Shown piece by piece: positions 55,405 to 64,000 of a stretch of DNA of 64,000 bases. This DNA comes from Parvibaculaceae bacterium (lineage in GTDB: Bacteria > Pseudomonadota > Alphaproteobacteria > Parvibaculales > Parvibaculaceae), in NCBI GenBank assembly GCA_028283765.1, contig JAPWJY010000003.1, positions 186,001 to 250,000 of the forward strand. Direction: 5' to 3'. Below the pieces are notes generated by a model that saw only the letters and a program-made list of their open reading frames with translations, made no database searches and had not been told where the DNA came from. The translations under genes and the position numbers were made by a program. Position 1 is the stretch's first letter; every line of letters begins with the position of its first letter.

Positions 55405-56928
55405 TTACCGGGCAGCGTTTCTGGCGCTCAGGCTGGCGTCATTGCGCGAAATGACGGCGCCGAGCCGTTTGGCGGCACGCTCGATGTCCCCCGGTGGAAC
55501 CGCCGCGAATCCCATGTGAAGCCCTGAATGAACGGGTTTTTCGAGACAATAGTTGGAGAGCGGCGTGGTCACGACCTGCGCCTCGCGGCCCCGCTGCGAC
55601 ACAAGCCGGTCATTCAGTTCAGGGACGAGCTTTGTGGCAAGTTGAAGGCCGCCTTCGCCGGAAACGGGCTGGAGCCAGTCCGACATGTATCGTTCGATGG
55701 AATCGATGAGGCAGGCGCGGCGCTCCGCATAAAGCGCCCTCATGCGCCGGACATGCGCGCCGAAATGGCCCTGCGTGATGAAATCGGCGAGCGCCGCCTG
55801 ATGGAGGGTGGCGGGGGTCTGGCCCGTCAGGCGCAGGGCCGTGCCGAAGGATTTGGCCAGCGTCTGCGGCACGATCAGATAGCCGATCCGCAGCGCCGGA
55901 AACAGCGTCTTGGCGAAGGTGCCCATGTAGATGACCGAGCCGCCCCGGTCCAGCCCCTGCATCGCGGCGATGGGGCGGCCCGTGTAACGGTACTCGGAGT
56001 CATAGTCGTCCTCGATGATCCAGGCGTTTTCGCGCCGGGCGTACTCGATCAGGGCGAGGCGCCGCGGCAGGGTCAGCGTGTGGCCGAGCGGATACTGGTG
56101 CGACGGCGTTACATAGATCAGCCGGGGCACCGGCGCCGTCGCGACGGCGTCCTCGACCTTCATGCCGTTTTCATCCACCGGGATGGGCACGATGTCCGCG
56201 CCGCTGCCCAGAAAGGCGCCCCGTGCGCCCAGATAGCCCGGCTCCTCGTGCCAGACCCTGTCGCCGGGATCGATCAGCATGCGCGCGGCGAGATCCAGCG
56301 CCGATTGCGCGCCGGTGATCACGATCACCTGCTCCGGGGCGGCGATGACGCCCCGGGCCGCGCCCACATAGGCGGCGATGGCGGCCTGAAGTTCCGGCAG
56401 GCCGGCGCTCAGCTCATAGTCGTAGAAGCTTGCCCTCAGGCTTTTGGCCCGCTCGCCGATCAGCCGGCTCCAGATGGCGCGGGGAAATTCCTCCACGGCA
56501 GGCAGGCCATGCTGGAAGGCCAGCGCCTTGAGCCCGTGATAGCGGGCGGCGTTGCGCTCTATCCCGGCCAGCACCTGTCCCCGCTTCGAGAGCAGCGGCG
56601 AGGAGGGAGCCGGAGCCTGACGCTTTCGCTTCGATGAGGCGTCGACCTCCAGCAGCGTGTCGGGTGGAATATCCGCGACCCGCGTGCCCGAGCCAACATG
56701 GGGCGCAAGATAGCCCTCGGCGGTCAGTTGCTCATAGGCGGCGATGATGGTGTTGCGGCCGATCTGAAGCTCGCTGGCGAGGGCGCGCGTGGAGGGGAGC
56801 TGCGAGCCCGGCGCGATGCGGCCATCGAGGATCGAGGCGCGCAGGCCGTCATAGAGCTGCTTGTAGAGCGGCGTCTCCGCTGACGCGTCGAGCGACAGGG
56901 TGCCGAGAATGAGCGTAGGCCGGGGCAT
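55405..56928 (-). CDS. MocR/PdxR-type regulator (GntR DNA-binding domain fused to an aminotransferase fold)
   Basis: A 507-residue fusion. Residues about 20-85 form a GntR winged helix (YKQLYDGLRASILDGRIAPG, LPSTRALASELQIGRNTI). A basic linker (SKRKRQAP) follows, then a class I aminotransferase domain with IIEDDYDSEYRY and the PLP lysine Lys340 in MGTFAKTLFP. Such regulators sense PLP or amino compounds and often control vitamin B6 genes. It is divergent from a pyridoxamine-phosphate-oxidase-like gene 120 bases away, its likely target. The start at 56928 has GGAGG 6 bases upstream. Confidence 0.92.
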   Translation of the reverse strand: MPRPTLILGTLSLDASAETPLYKQLYDGLRASILDGRIAPGSQLPSTRALASELQIGRNTIIAAYEQLTAEGYLAPHVGSGTRVADIPPDTLLEVDASSKRKRQAPAPSSPLLSKRGQVLAGIERNAARYHGLKALAFQHGLPAVEEFPRAIWSRLIGERAKSLRASFYDYELSAGLPELQAAIAAYVGAARGVIAAPEQVIVITGAQSALDLAARMLIDPGDRVWHEEPGYLGARGAFLGSGADIVPIPVDENGMKVEDAVATAPVPRLIYVTPSHQYPLGHTLTLPRRLALIEYARRENAWIIEDDYDSEYRYTGRPIAAMQGLDRGGSVIYMGTFAKTLFPALRIGYLIVPQTLAKSFGTALRLTGQTPATLHQAALADFITQGHFGAHVRRMRALYAERRACLIDSIERYMSDWLQPVSGEGGLQLATKLVPELNDRLVSQRGREAQVVTTPLSNYCLEKPVHSGLHMGFAAVPPGDIERAAKRLGAVISRNDASLSARNAAR

Positions 56929-56956
56929 GGCGCCTCCAGGGCGAGAGTCTTTGAGT

Positions 56957-56997
56957 GGTTCTATGTTTATCTCCAGATCGGACCTTTTGATAGACCC
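56957..56997. promoter_or_regulatory. Candidate MocR operator in the divergent promoter region
   Basis: GGTTCTAT (56957-56964) and ATAGACCC (56990-56997) form an inverted pair with one mismatch, spaced 33 bases centre to centre, about three helical turns. A MocR dimer could bridge both. Inference from position and symmetry only. Confidence 0.4.
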
Positions 56998-57048
56998 GGT
57001 TAGGGGCAATCTTCCGGGGCCATTCACCGACCTTCACAGGAGCCGATC

Positions 57049-57687
57049 ATGAGCGCCGAGCCCTATGAGCCTGTCCCCTATGAGCCTGCCGATGTCTACC
57101 GGCCGAGGCGCTCTCCCGGACGGGAAAGCTATGACCGGGCCCTTGTCCACGCCATTCTCGACGAGGGCATGGTCGCCCATGTCAGCTATCAGGGCGGCCA
57201 TGGCCCGGAAATCATCCCCGCCTTCTATGTCCGCCATGGCGAAGAGGTGCTGGTCCATTTGTCGCGCCGGGCCGGGCTGGCGTCGGCGCTTCAGGCGGGA
57301 ACGCCGTTTGCCTTCTGTGTCACCCATCTGGACGGACTGGTGCTCGCCCGCTCGGCTTTCCACCATTCGATGAATTACCGCTCGGTCATCGTTCACGGGG
57401 TGCCAAGGGAGGTGACGGGTGAGGAAAAACTGCGCCTGTTCGATCTTTTCATCGACAAGGCGGTGCCCGGGCGCTCGAAGGAAGCCCGTCCGGCAAACGG
57501 GCAGGAGGCCAGGGCCACCGGCGTTTTCGCGCTGCCTCTGGTCCATGTCGTGGCCAAGACGCGCAGCGGCGGGCCGAATGACGATGCGGCGGACATGGCG
57601 CTCCCGGTGTGGGCTGGGGTCATTCCGCTGGCCATGGTGCGCGGAGAGCCCATCGAGGACCGGGTTGAGCTGGCCGGCAACATCTGA
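57049..57687 (+). CDS. Pyridoxamine 5'-phosphate oxidase family protein (flavin split-barrel)
   Basis: A 212-residue protein of the Pyridox_ox_2 type. GRESYDRALVHAILDEGMVA opens the barrel, followed by HVSYQGGHGPEIIPAFYVRH, LVHLSRRAGLASAL, and AFHHSMNYRSVIVHGVPREV. Relatives bind FMN or F420; activity on pyridoxamine phosphate is not assured. The N-terminus has a tiny repeat PYEPVPYEP. AGGAG lies 7 bases before the ATG. Transcribed divergently from the MocR-type regulator, which probably controls it. Confidence 0.87.
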   Translation: MSAEPYEPVPYEPADVYRPRRSPGRESYDRALVHAILDEGMVAHVSYQGGHGPEIIPAFYVRHGEEVLVHLSRRAGLASALQAGTPFAFCVTHLDGLVLARSAFHHSMNYRSVIVHGVPREVTGEEKLRLFDLFIDKAVPGRSKEARPANGQEARATGVFALPLVHVVAKTRSGGPNDDAADMALPVWAGVIPLAMVRGEPIEDRVELAGNI

Positions 57688-59016
<1,329 letters not shown>

Positions 59017-59057
59017 GAGAATCGCTCTTTCCCCTGCATTTTTGCTGCATCATATGG

Positions 59058-59081
59058 AACGCCGGGCTCTTGCCCGGCGTT
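59058..59081 (+). terminator. Hairpin terminator after aatA
   Basis: AACGCCGGGC (59058-59067) and GCCCGGCGTT (59072-59081) with a TCTT loop, followed by TTCTTT. A strong rho-independent signal. Confidence 0.88.
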
Positions 59082-59231
59082 TTCTTTGCCCTGTACTGAC
59101 CGGATGGCTTATGTGCGAAATTGAAACCCGTTCATGTTTCGTCGGAAGAAAATGAAAGGAATGTCACTTTGACTGATCCGGATCCCGGCGCATGATTGAG
59201 TTATCTGGGAGGCGAAAGAGATAGGTACGTC

Positions 59232-60224
59232 ATGCTGGTCCGCTCGAAACGCCGCTGGGAAATTCCCGAACGCGAGGCTACGCCCGAGCATCTCTTCCTG
59301 AACCGGCGTGGCCTGCTGAAAAGCGCAGGTCTGGTGGCCGCGGGCGCTTCCGCCCTGTCGTTTGGCGCGGCCGGGTCCGCCTTTGCGGATGGGGCGATGG
59401 AAGGCATCGATCCCGCCGACAAGACTCTTGGCCTCTATCCCGCACGCCGTAATCCAGCTTTCGCGCTGGACCGGGCCGTCACCCCTGAAGCCCTGACCTC
59501 CAAATACAACAATTTCTACGAATTCGGTTCCTCCAAGAGCATCTATGACGAGGCCCAGAACCTCAAGACGAGGCCGTGGGAAATCACCATCGATGGCGAG
59601 GTCGACAAGACCATCACGATAGGCATCGACGATCTCGTCGCAAAGATGCCGCTGGAAGAGCGGCTCTATCGCCATCGCTGCGTTGAGGCCTGGTCGATGG
59701 CGGTGCCGTGGACCGGCTTTCCGCTGAAGGCGCTGGTCGATCTGGCGCAGCCGAAATCCGGCACGAAATATCTCCAGATGCAGACCTTTCAGGATGCCTC
59801 CATGGCCCCGGGCCAGAACCAGTTCTGGTATCCCTGGCCGTATACGGAAGGTCTGACCATGGCGGAGGCCACCAACGAGCTTGCCTTCATGGCGACGGGT
59901 GTTTATGGCAAGCCGCTGCTCAAACAGTTCGGCGCGCCGCTCCGGCTTGCCGTGCCGTGGAAATATGGTTTCAAATCGGTAAAATCCGTTACCCGCTTCA
60001 CCTTCACCAATGATCGTCCCACGACGTTCTGGGAGGCGCTTGGTCCTGATGAATATGGCTTCTGGGCCAATGTGAACCCGGATGTGCCGCATCCGCGCTG
60101 GTCGCAGGCAAGCGAGGAAGTGCTTGGCACCGGCAATCGTGTGCCGACGCTGCTGTTCAACGGCTATGGTGAGGAAGTGGCGGCGCTCTACAAGGACTTG
60201 CAGGGCGAGAAGCTTTATATGTGA
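59232..60224 (+). CDS. msrP: Protein-methionine-sulfoxide reductase catalytic subunit MsrP
   Basis: A 330-residue periplasmic Moco enzyme that reduces methionine sulfoxide in envelope proteins. A Tat signal is seen (LNRRGLLKSAGLVAAGASAL, twin Arg at 25-26). The Moco ligand is Cys150 in RHRCVEAWSMAVPWTGF. GYGEEVAALYKDLQGEKLYM ends the protein as in the family. The start at 59232 (MLVRSKRRWEIPE) is used; a TTG 36 bases earlier is possible. The membrane partner gene msrQ is absent next to it; the next gene is on the other strand. Confidence 0.94.
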   Translation: MLVRSKRRWEIPEREATPEHLFLNRRGLLKSAGLVAAGASALSFGAAGSAFADGAMEGIDPADKTLGLYPARRNPAFALDRAVTPEALTSKYNNFYEFGSSKSIYDEAQNLKTRPWEITIDGEVDKTITIGIDDLVAKMPLEERLYRHRCVEAWSMAVPWTGFPLKALVDLAQPKSGTKYLQMQTFQDASMAPGQNQFWYPWPYTEGLTMAEATNELAFMATGVYGKPLLKQFGAPLRLAVPWKYGFKSVKSVTRFTFTNDRPTTFWEALGPDEYGFWANVNPDVPHPRWSQASEEVLGTGNRVPTLLFNGYGEEVAALYKDLQGEKLYM

Positions 60225-60228
60225 GGCT

Positions 60229-60924
60229 TCAGTCGAGCGGCACGACCGTGAAGGAGCCTGCGACCATGGTGCCTTCCGGGTCTTCCAGCACGGCATCGGA
60301 CGCGAGTGCCCGGTCGATCTGGACGACGGCAAGCCCTGCGTCCCGGGCTGCGGCGATCTCGCCCGCATGGTCCGAGAGAAACAGGATTTCCGATGGGGCG
60401 AAGCCGGTCTTTTCGGCGATCCGCCGGTAGGAGGCGGGTTCGAGCTTGCCGCCAGTCTCCGTGTCGAAATAGCCGGAAAAAAGCGGCGTCAGGTCGCCCC
60501 GGTCGGAATGGCCGAAGATCAGCTTCTGCGCCGCGACCGAGCCCGATGAATAGACATGGAGTTTCAGTCCGGCCTTGTGCCATCGGGCCAGATATTCGGC
60601 CGCATCGGCATAGACCTGCCCCTTGAGCACGCCTGCCTCATAGCCTTCACGCCAGATCAGCCCCTGAAGAAGTTTCAGCGGCCCGGCCTTCCTGTCCTCG
60701 TCCATCCAGCGATGGAGCAGCGCAAGCGTGGCGGGGAGATCGAGGTCAGCCTGTCCCTCCAGCCTGCGGGCCTCGGCCAGCGCCCCGGCCACTTCGGGTT
60801 CGTCTGCGTGTGCCGCGCACCAGCCGTCGAGCCGGGCGCGGGCATAGGGGAACAGCACCTCGTGCACGAATGAAATCGGCGTCGTAGTGCCTTCGATGTC
60901 GGTCAGGATCGCGCGGATGGTCAT
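60229..60924 (-). CDS. mtnC: Acireductone synthase (enolase-phosphatase E1)
   Basis: A 231-residue HAD enzyme of methionine salvage: 2,3-diketo-5-methylthiopentyl-1-phosphate to acireductone. HAD motif I is ILTDIEGTTTPISFV (Asp9); YSSGSVAAQKLIFG is motif II; the late acidic motif is FLSDHAGEIAAARDAG. It is the third gene of mtnB-mtnD-mtnC, 12 bases after mtnD. Confidence 0.95.
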   Translation of the reverse strand: MTIRAILTDIEGTTTPISFVHEVLFPYARARLDGWCAAHADEPEVAGALAEARRLEGQADLDLPATLALLHRWMDEDRKAGPLKLLQGLIWREGYEAGVLKGQVYADAAEYLARWHKAGLKLHVYSSGSVAAQKLIFGHSDRGDLTPLFSGYFDTETGGKLEPASYRRIAEKTGFAPSEILFLSDHAGEIAAARDAGLAVVQIDRALASDAVLEDPEGTMVAGSFTVVPLD

Positions 60925-60936
60925 CCCGGTTTCCGG

Positions 60937-61482
60937 TCAGTTTTCATAAAGAGGAAAACGGGTGGCGATGTCCGAGCCGGTGAAATGGCCGACCCAGCCG
61001 TCCGGCGTGCGGAACATGCGGATGGCGCAGAAATGCGGGTTGGGACCGGTGTCGAACCAGTGGGTAATCCCGGCAGGCACGCTCAGCAGATCGTTGCGCT
61101 CGCACAGCACGCGGAAAACCTTGCCATGCGTATGCAGATAGAAAGCGCCGGCCCCCTCGACGAAGAAGCGCACCTCGTCCTCGTCATGGGTATGTTCGGA
61201 CAGGAATTTCTGGCGCATGGCGACGCGGTCGGGATGATCGGGCTTCACCCGCACCACATCGACCGACACATAGCCGCCCTCGGCGGTGAGGCGGGCGACG
61301 TCGGCTTCATAGGCGGCGAGCACGCTGGCCTGATCTGCGTCTGCGGGAAGCTCGATGGCCGCTTCCCAGCGCTCGAAATCGACATTGATGTCCGCCAGCG
61401 CCGTGGCGATGGCGTCTCCGTCGCGGGTGTCGATCAGCAGGTTGGACGGATCATTGTCGGGATAAACGGTCAATTGGGTCAT
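60937..61482 (-). CDS. mtnD: Acireductone dioxygenase
   Basis: A cupin enzyme oxidising acireductone to the methionine keto acid and formate (Fe) or in an off-pathway reaction (Ni). The 181-residue protein has the ligands His97 and His99 with Glu103 in HTHDEDEVRFF, and His141 in PAGITHWFDTG. These are one position off the known bacterial ARD ligands. It overlaps mtnB by 4 bases. Confidence 0.95.
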   Translation of the reverse strand: MTQLTVYPDNDPSNLLIDTRDGDAIATALADINVDFERWEAAIELPADADQASVLAAYEADVARLTAEGGYVSVDVVRVKPDHPDRVAMRQKFLSEHTHDEDEVRFFVEGAGAFYLHTHGKVFRVLCERNDLLSVPAGITHWFDTGPNPHFCAIRMFRTPDGWVGHFTGSDIATRFPLYEN

Positions 61483-62099
61483 CGTGCGCTCTCCTCATGC
61501 AGTTGAGCCGATAACAGAAAATCGAAGGCGTCCATGTGGCGCAGGGTTTCCTTCACGCTCGCGCCCCAGACATAAAGCCCGTGGCCCGCGATCAGATAGC
61601 CGGGGCAGGGATTGGCGCGATCGTGGCGCGCCTCGAACAGCGCCGCCAGCCGGTCCGTGTCCTGGTCGTTCGGCACGATGGGCACATGGAGGCTCGCCTC
61701 GTGGGTTGTCACCCCGGCAAAGGCCTTGAGCAGTTCCCAGCCCTTCAGCGTCAGATGGCCGTCGGCCTCATGGCGCCGCGAGAGAACGGTCGCGGCCATG
61801 GAATGAATATGCGAGATCGCGCCGATGCGGGGGTCGGCGGCATAGCGGACCAGATGGAGCGGCGCTTCGGCGGAGGCGCGGGGGTGCCGGGGGCCTGAGA
61901 TTTCGGCGGCGATCACCTGATCGGGGGTGAGGTTGGCCTTGTCGGCCCCGGTCGCGGTCACGGCGGCGAAGCGCCCGTCCATGCGCACCGAGAAGTTGCC
62001 GCTGGTCGCGGGCACCCAGCCCCGGTTGCCCGCATGGCGCGCCATTTCCACCACGCCGGCGGCGGCGGTTTCAAGGGAAAGGGGCGTCGAAGCGGTCAT
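61479..62099 (-). CDS. mtnB: Methylthioribulose-1-phosphate dehydratase
   Basis: A 206-residue class II aldolase-like zinc enzyme, the first of the three salvage steps here. RGWVPATSGNFSVRMDGRFA, then AISHIHSMAATVLSRRH with the metal histidines, and a late GYLIAGHGLYVWGAS with another histidine, are typical. It starts 120 bases after trxB, past a strong terminator. The upstream steps (mtnN or mtnP, mtnK, mtnA) are not in the window. Confidence 0.95.
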   Translation of the reverse strand: MTASTPLSLETAAAGVVEMARHAGNRGWVPATSGNFSVRMDGRFAAVTATGADKANLTPDQVIAAEISGPRHPRASAEAPLHLVRYAADPRIGAISHIHSMAATVLSRRHEADGHLTLKGWELLKAFAGVTTHEASLHVPIVPNDQDTDRLAALFEARHDRANPCPGYLIAGHGLYVWGASVKETLRHMDAFDFLLSAQLHEESAR

Positions 62100-62160
62100 G
62101 GGCGCGCATTCATGGGCTGGGGGCCATCTATCTGGTTGTTTGCCGGATCGTTAGTCAGAA

Positions 62161-62189
62161 AAACCCCCGGGAGCAAGCCCCGGGGGTTT
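62161..62189 (-). terminator. Hairpin terminator after trxB
   Basis: AAACCCCCGGG (62161-62171) pairs with CCCGGGGGTTT (62179-62189) with a 7-base loop. On the minus strand it is followed by TTTCTGACT. It divides trxB from the mtnBDC unit. Confidence 0.85.
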
Positions 62190-62218
62190 CCTATCGTTCC
62201 GGGAATGGGCTTTGAGGC

Positions 62219-63184
62219 CTATTCAGCCGCCTGCAGGTGCGATTCCCGGGCGGCGAGGTAGCGCTCGCTTTCGAGCGCGGCCATGCAGCCCATACCCGCC
62301 GCCGTGACCGCCTGACGATAGACATCGTCGGTCACGTCGCCAGCGGCGAAAACGCCGGGGATATTGGTCGCGGTGCCGCCGGGCACGGTCTTGAGGTAGC
62401 CGCCGTCCTTGAAGTCGAGCTGCCCGGCGAAGAGTTCGGTCGCAGGCGCGTGGCCGATGGCGACGAACACGCCGTCGGCGCTGATTTCACGGGTTTCGCC
62501 GGTGTTGCGGTTGGTGATCCGCGCGCCGGTCACGCCGGGCGGGTTCTGGGTGCCGACGATCTCGTCGACGACCGTATCCCAGATCACCTCGATCTTGGGG
62601 TGGGCGAACAGCCGGTCCTGCATGATCTTTTCCGCGCGGAAATGATCGCGCCGGTGGATCACGGTCACCTTGGTGGCGAAATTGGTCAGGAACAGCGCTT
62701 CCTCGACGGCCGAGTTGCCGCCGCCGACGACCAGCACTTCCTTGCCGCGATAGAAGAAGCCGTCGCAGGTGGCGCAGGCCGACACGCCGGAGCCCTGAAA
62801 CTTCTGCTCGGAGGGAAGGCCCAGCCATTTGGCTTGCGCGCCGGTCGCGATGATCACGGCGTCCGCCGTATAGGTGGTGCCGCTGTCACCCTCGAAGCTG
62901 AACGGGCGCAACGCCAGATCGGCGTGAATGATGGTGTCGCTGACGATATTGGTGCCGACGTGGCGCGCCTGCGCCTCCATCTGCTCCATCAGCCAGGGGC
63001 CCTGAATGGCTTCGGCGAAGCCCGGATAGTTTTCAACTTCCGTGGTGATGGTGAGCTGGCCGCCGGGCTGGATGCCCTGGATAAGCGTGGGCTGCAACAT
63101 GGCGCGGGCCGCATAAATGGCGGCTGTATAGCCGGCCGCGCCGCCGCCGATGATCAGAACCTTGGAATGCTTTGTTTCGGACAT
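62219..63184 (-). CDS. trxB: Thioredoxin-disulfide reductase
   Basis: A 321-residue FAD enzyme using NADPH to reduce thioredoxin. It has the FAD motif LIIGGGAAGYTAAIYAAR, the redox CATC (Cys137, Cys140) in GVSACATCDGFFY, the NADP motif VVGGGNSAVEEALFLTNF, and GVFAAGDVTDDVYRQAVTAA near the end. The start at 63184 (MSETKHSKVL) has GGTGA 6 bases before it; a Met four codons earlier is possible. It lies 116 bases after the peroxiredoxin gene on the same strand. Confidence 0.96.
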   Translation of the reverse strand: MSETKHSKVLIIGGGAAGYTAAIYAARAMLQPTLIQGIQPGGQLTITTEVENYPGFAEAIQGPWLMEQMEAQARHVGTNIVSDTIIHADLALRPFSFEGDSGTTYTADAVIIATGAQAKWLGLPSEQKFQGSGVSACATCDGFFYRGKEVLVVGGGNSAVEEALFLTNFATKVTVIHRRDHFRAEKIMQDRLFAHPKIEVIWDTVVDEIVGTQNPPGVTGARITNRNTGETREISADGVFVAIGHAPATELFAGQLDFKDGGYLKTVPGGTATNIPGVFAAGDVTDDVYRQAVTAAGMGCMAALESERYLAARESHLQAAE

Positions 63185-63300
63185 GAAATTCACCATTAGC
63201 TGGGGCGGATACGGGGGCCGCAGGCCTTGCCGTTTCATCTGTGGAGGCGCTCCCCCGTTTCAGAGAAGCGCCTCCATGTTCCGGTTTCCCGGAGATTGGC

Positions 63301-63903
63301 CTAGAGCGCTTCGGCGTGGGCGCCGAGGTACTTGGCGACACCGGCGGCGTCGGCAACCATGCCTTCGTCACCCTTCTGCCAGCCGGCGGGGCAGACTTCG
63401 CCATGCTCTTCGTGGAACTGGAGCGCATCGACCAGACGGATCGCCTCGTCGGCGTTGCGGCCGAGCGGGAGGTCGTTGATGCCCGCGTGGCGGACGACGC
63501 CTTCCTTGTCGATCAGGAATGTGCCGCGGAGCGCCACGCCATCGCTCTCGATCAGCACGTCATAGTCGCGGGCGATCGACTTGGTGATGTCGGCGACCAT
63601 CGGGAACTTGACGGCGCCGAGGCCACCATTGTTCGGCGAGGTGTTGCGCCAGGCGGAGTGGGTGAACTGGCTGTCCACGGAAACCGCGATGACCTTCACG
63701 TTGCGCTCTTCGAACTGCGGCACGCGGTTGGAATAGGCCAGGATTTCCGAGGGGCAGACGAAGGTGAAATCGAGGGGATAGAAGAACACCAGTCCGTAGC
63801 TGCCCTTGAGATAGGTCTTGAGGTTGAAGTCCTCAACGATCTCGCCATTGGCGAGCACGGCGGCGGCGGTGAAGTCCGGGGCCTGTTTCTGTACGAGGCT
63901 CAT
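63301..63903 (-). CDS. 2-Cys peroxiredoxin (AhpC/Prx1 type)
   Basis: A 200-residue peroxidase reducing H2O2 and organic peroxides. The peroxidatic cysteine is Cys50 in YPLDFTFVCPSE; the resolving cysteine is Cys171 in GEVCPAGWQ. The trxB gene just downstream supplies its likely electron route via thioredoxin. An AGGAG lies 8 bases before the ATG at 63903. A good sigma70-like promoter and a repeated word are upstream. Confidence 0.95.
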   Translation of the reverse strand: MSLVQKQAPDFTAAAVLANGEIVEDFNLKTYLKGSYGLVFFYPLDFTFVCPSEILAYSNRVPQFEERNVKVIAVSVDSQFTHSAWRNTSPNNGGLGAVKFPMVADITKSIARDYDVLIESDGVALRGTFLIDKEGVVRHAGINDLPLGRNADEAIRLVDALQFHEEHGEVCPAGWQKGDEGMVADAAGVAKYLGAHAEAL

Positions 63904-63950
63904 ATGTGCAGCTCCTTGCAATTTGGAATTAATCTAGTTCCTGAATTTGC

Positions 63951-63978
63951 AATTTAGAGGCGTTCCAGAAAGTGTCAA
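63951..63978 (-). promoter_or_regulatory. Peroxiredoxin promoter
   Basis: On the minus strand TTGACA (63973-63978, perfect -35) and TAAATT (63951-63956) with a 16-base spacer. Transcription would start near 63944. The word TTGCAATTT occurs at 63947-63955 over the -10 box and again at 63916-63924, 31 bases apart. Confidence 0.65.
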
Positions 63979-64000
63979 GATACTTTCGCGGCCACGCTCA

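Overview
The window is a chromosomal stretch of a high-GC alphaproteobacterium. It carries 63 recognisable protein genes packed on both strands. I see no rRNA, tRNA, CRISPR array, insertion sequence or prophage gene. The lineage call rests on the gene families: a NadQ-type regulator beside nadABC, a PetP/PetR-like MarR and response-regulator pair, UbiK and a TetR/COQ9-like protein, the order lgt, midA-like, pgeF, an intracellular PHA depolymerase, and folB beside a pteridine-reductase-like SDR. I cannot place it to an order from these alone.

Layout. 1-5 kb: end of glyS, ppdK, then a 630-base gap with an AT-rich part and a run of hairpins in front of a SleB-type cell wall hydrolase. 5-11.4 kb (minus): an SDR, nadC-nadB-nadA, the regulator nadQ and a tyrosine phosphatase. 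Two palindromic operators lie between nadQ and nadA. 11.4-13 kb (minus): HD hydrolase and branched-chain aminotransferase. 13.2-15.8 kb (plus): MarR regulator, response regulator and histidine kinase, with a 14+14 bp perfect palindrome at the promoter. 15.8-18.7 kb (minus): CsaA, TetR/COQ9-like, proC, YbjN-like, ubiK. 18.9-22.6 kb (plus): lgt, midA-like, pgeF, prs. 22.6-27.1 kb: ABC-F ATPase, ndk, aminopeptidase P.

27.1-30.8 kb (minus) is the most unusual part. A DszB-like protein keeps the Cys/His/Arg catalytic residues of the sulfinate desulfinase. It is followed by a class A flavoprotein monooxygenase and a DszA/NtaA-family FMN monooxygenase. This looks like a three-gene organosulfur oxidation and desulfination cassette. 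On a quick look the first gene would be called a transport binding protein. 30.9-34.4 kb (minus): a CorC-like membrane protein, SRAP protein, a small conserved protein and a tandem universal stress protein. 34.9-37.8 kb (plus): putrescine-type ABC transporter genes potF-potH-potI with no ATPase gene.

37.8-44.8 kb (minus): MFS transporter, moaE, moaD, pgsA, uvrC, folB, pteridine-reductase-like SDR, cupin and DUF6356-like protein. 44.9-52.6 kb: GST, PHA depolymerase (plus), zinc-ribbon metallopeptidase, MscS channel, uvrB and an EamA transporter. 52.8-57.7 kb: a GT9 glycosyltransferase with a long disordered N-terminus, a TetR regulator, a small membrane protein, and a MocR/PdxR-type regulator divergent from a pyridoxamine-phosphate-oxidase-like protein. 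57.8-64 kb: aspartate aminotransferase, msrP, the methionine salvage genes mtnB-mtnD-mtnC, thioredoxin reductase and a 2-Cys peroxiredoxin.

Most of the window is core metabolism: NAD synthesis, lipoprotein and phospholipid synthesis, nucleotide excision repair, Moco and folate synthesis, thiol redox and methionine salvage. Functions are read from sequence motifs and remembered family features. No database search was run.
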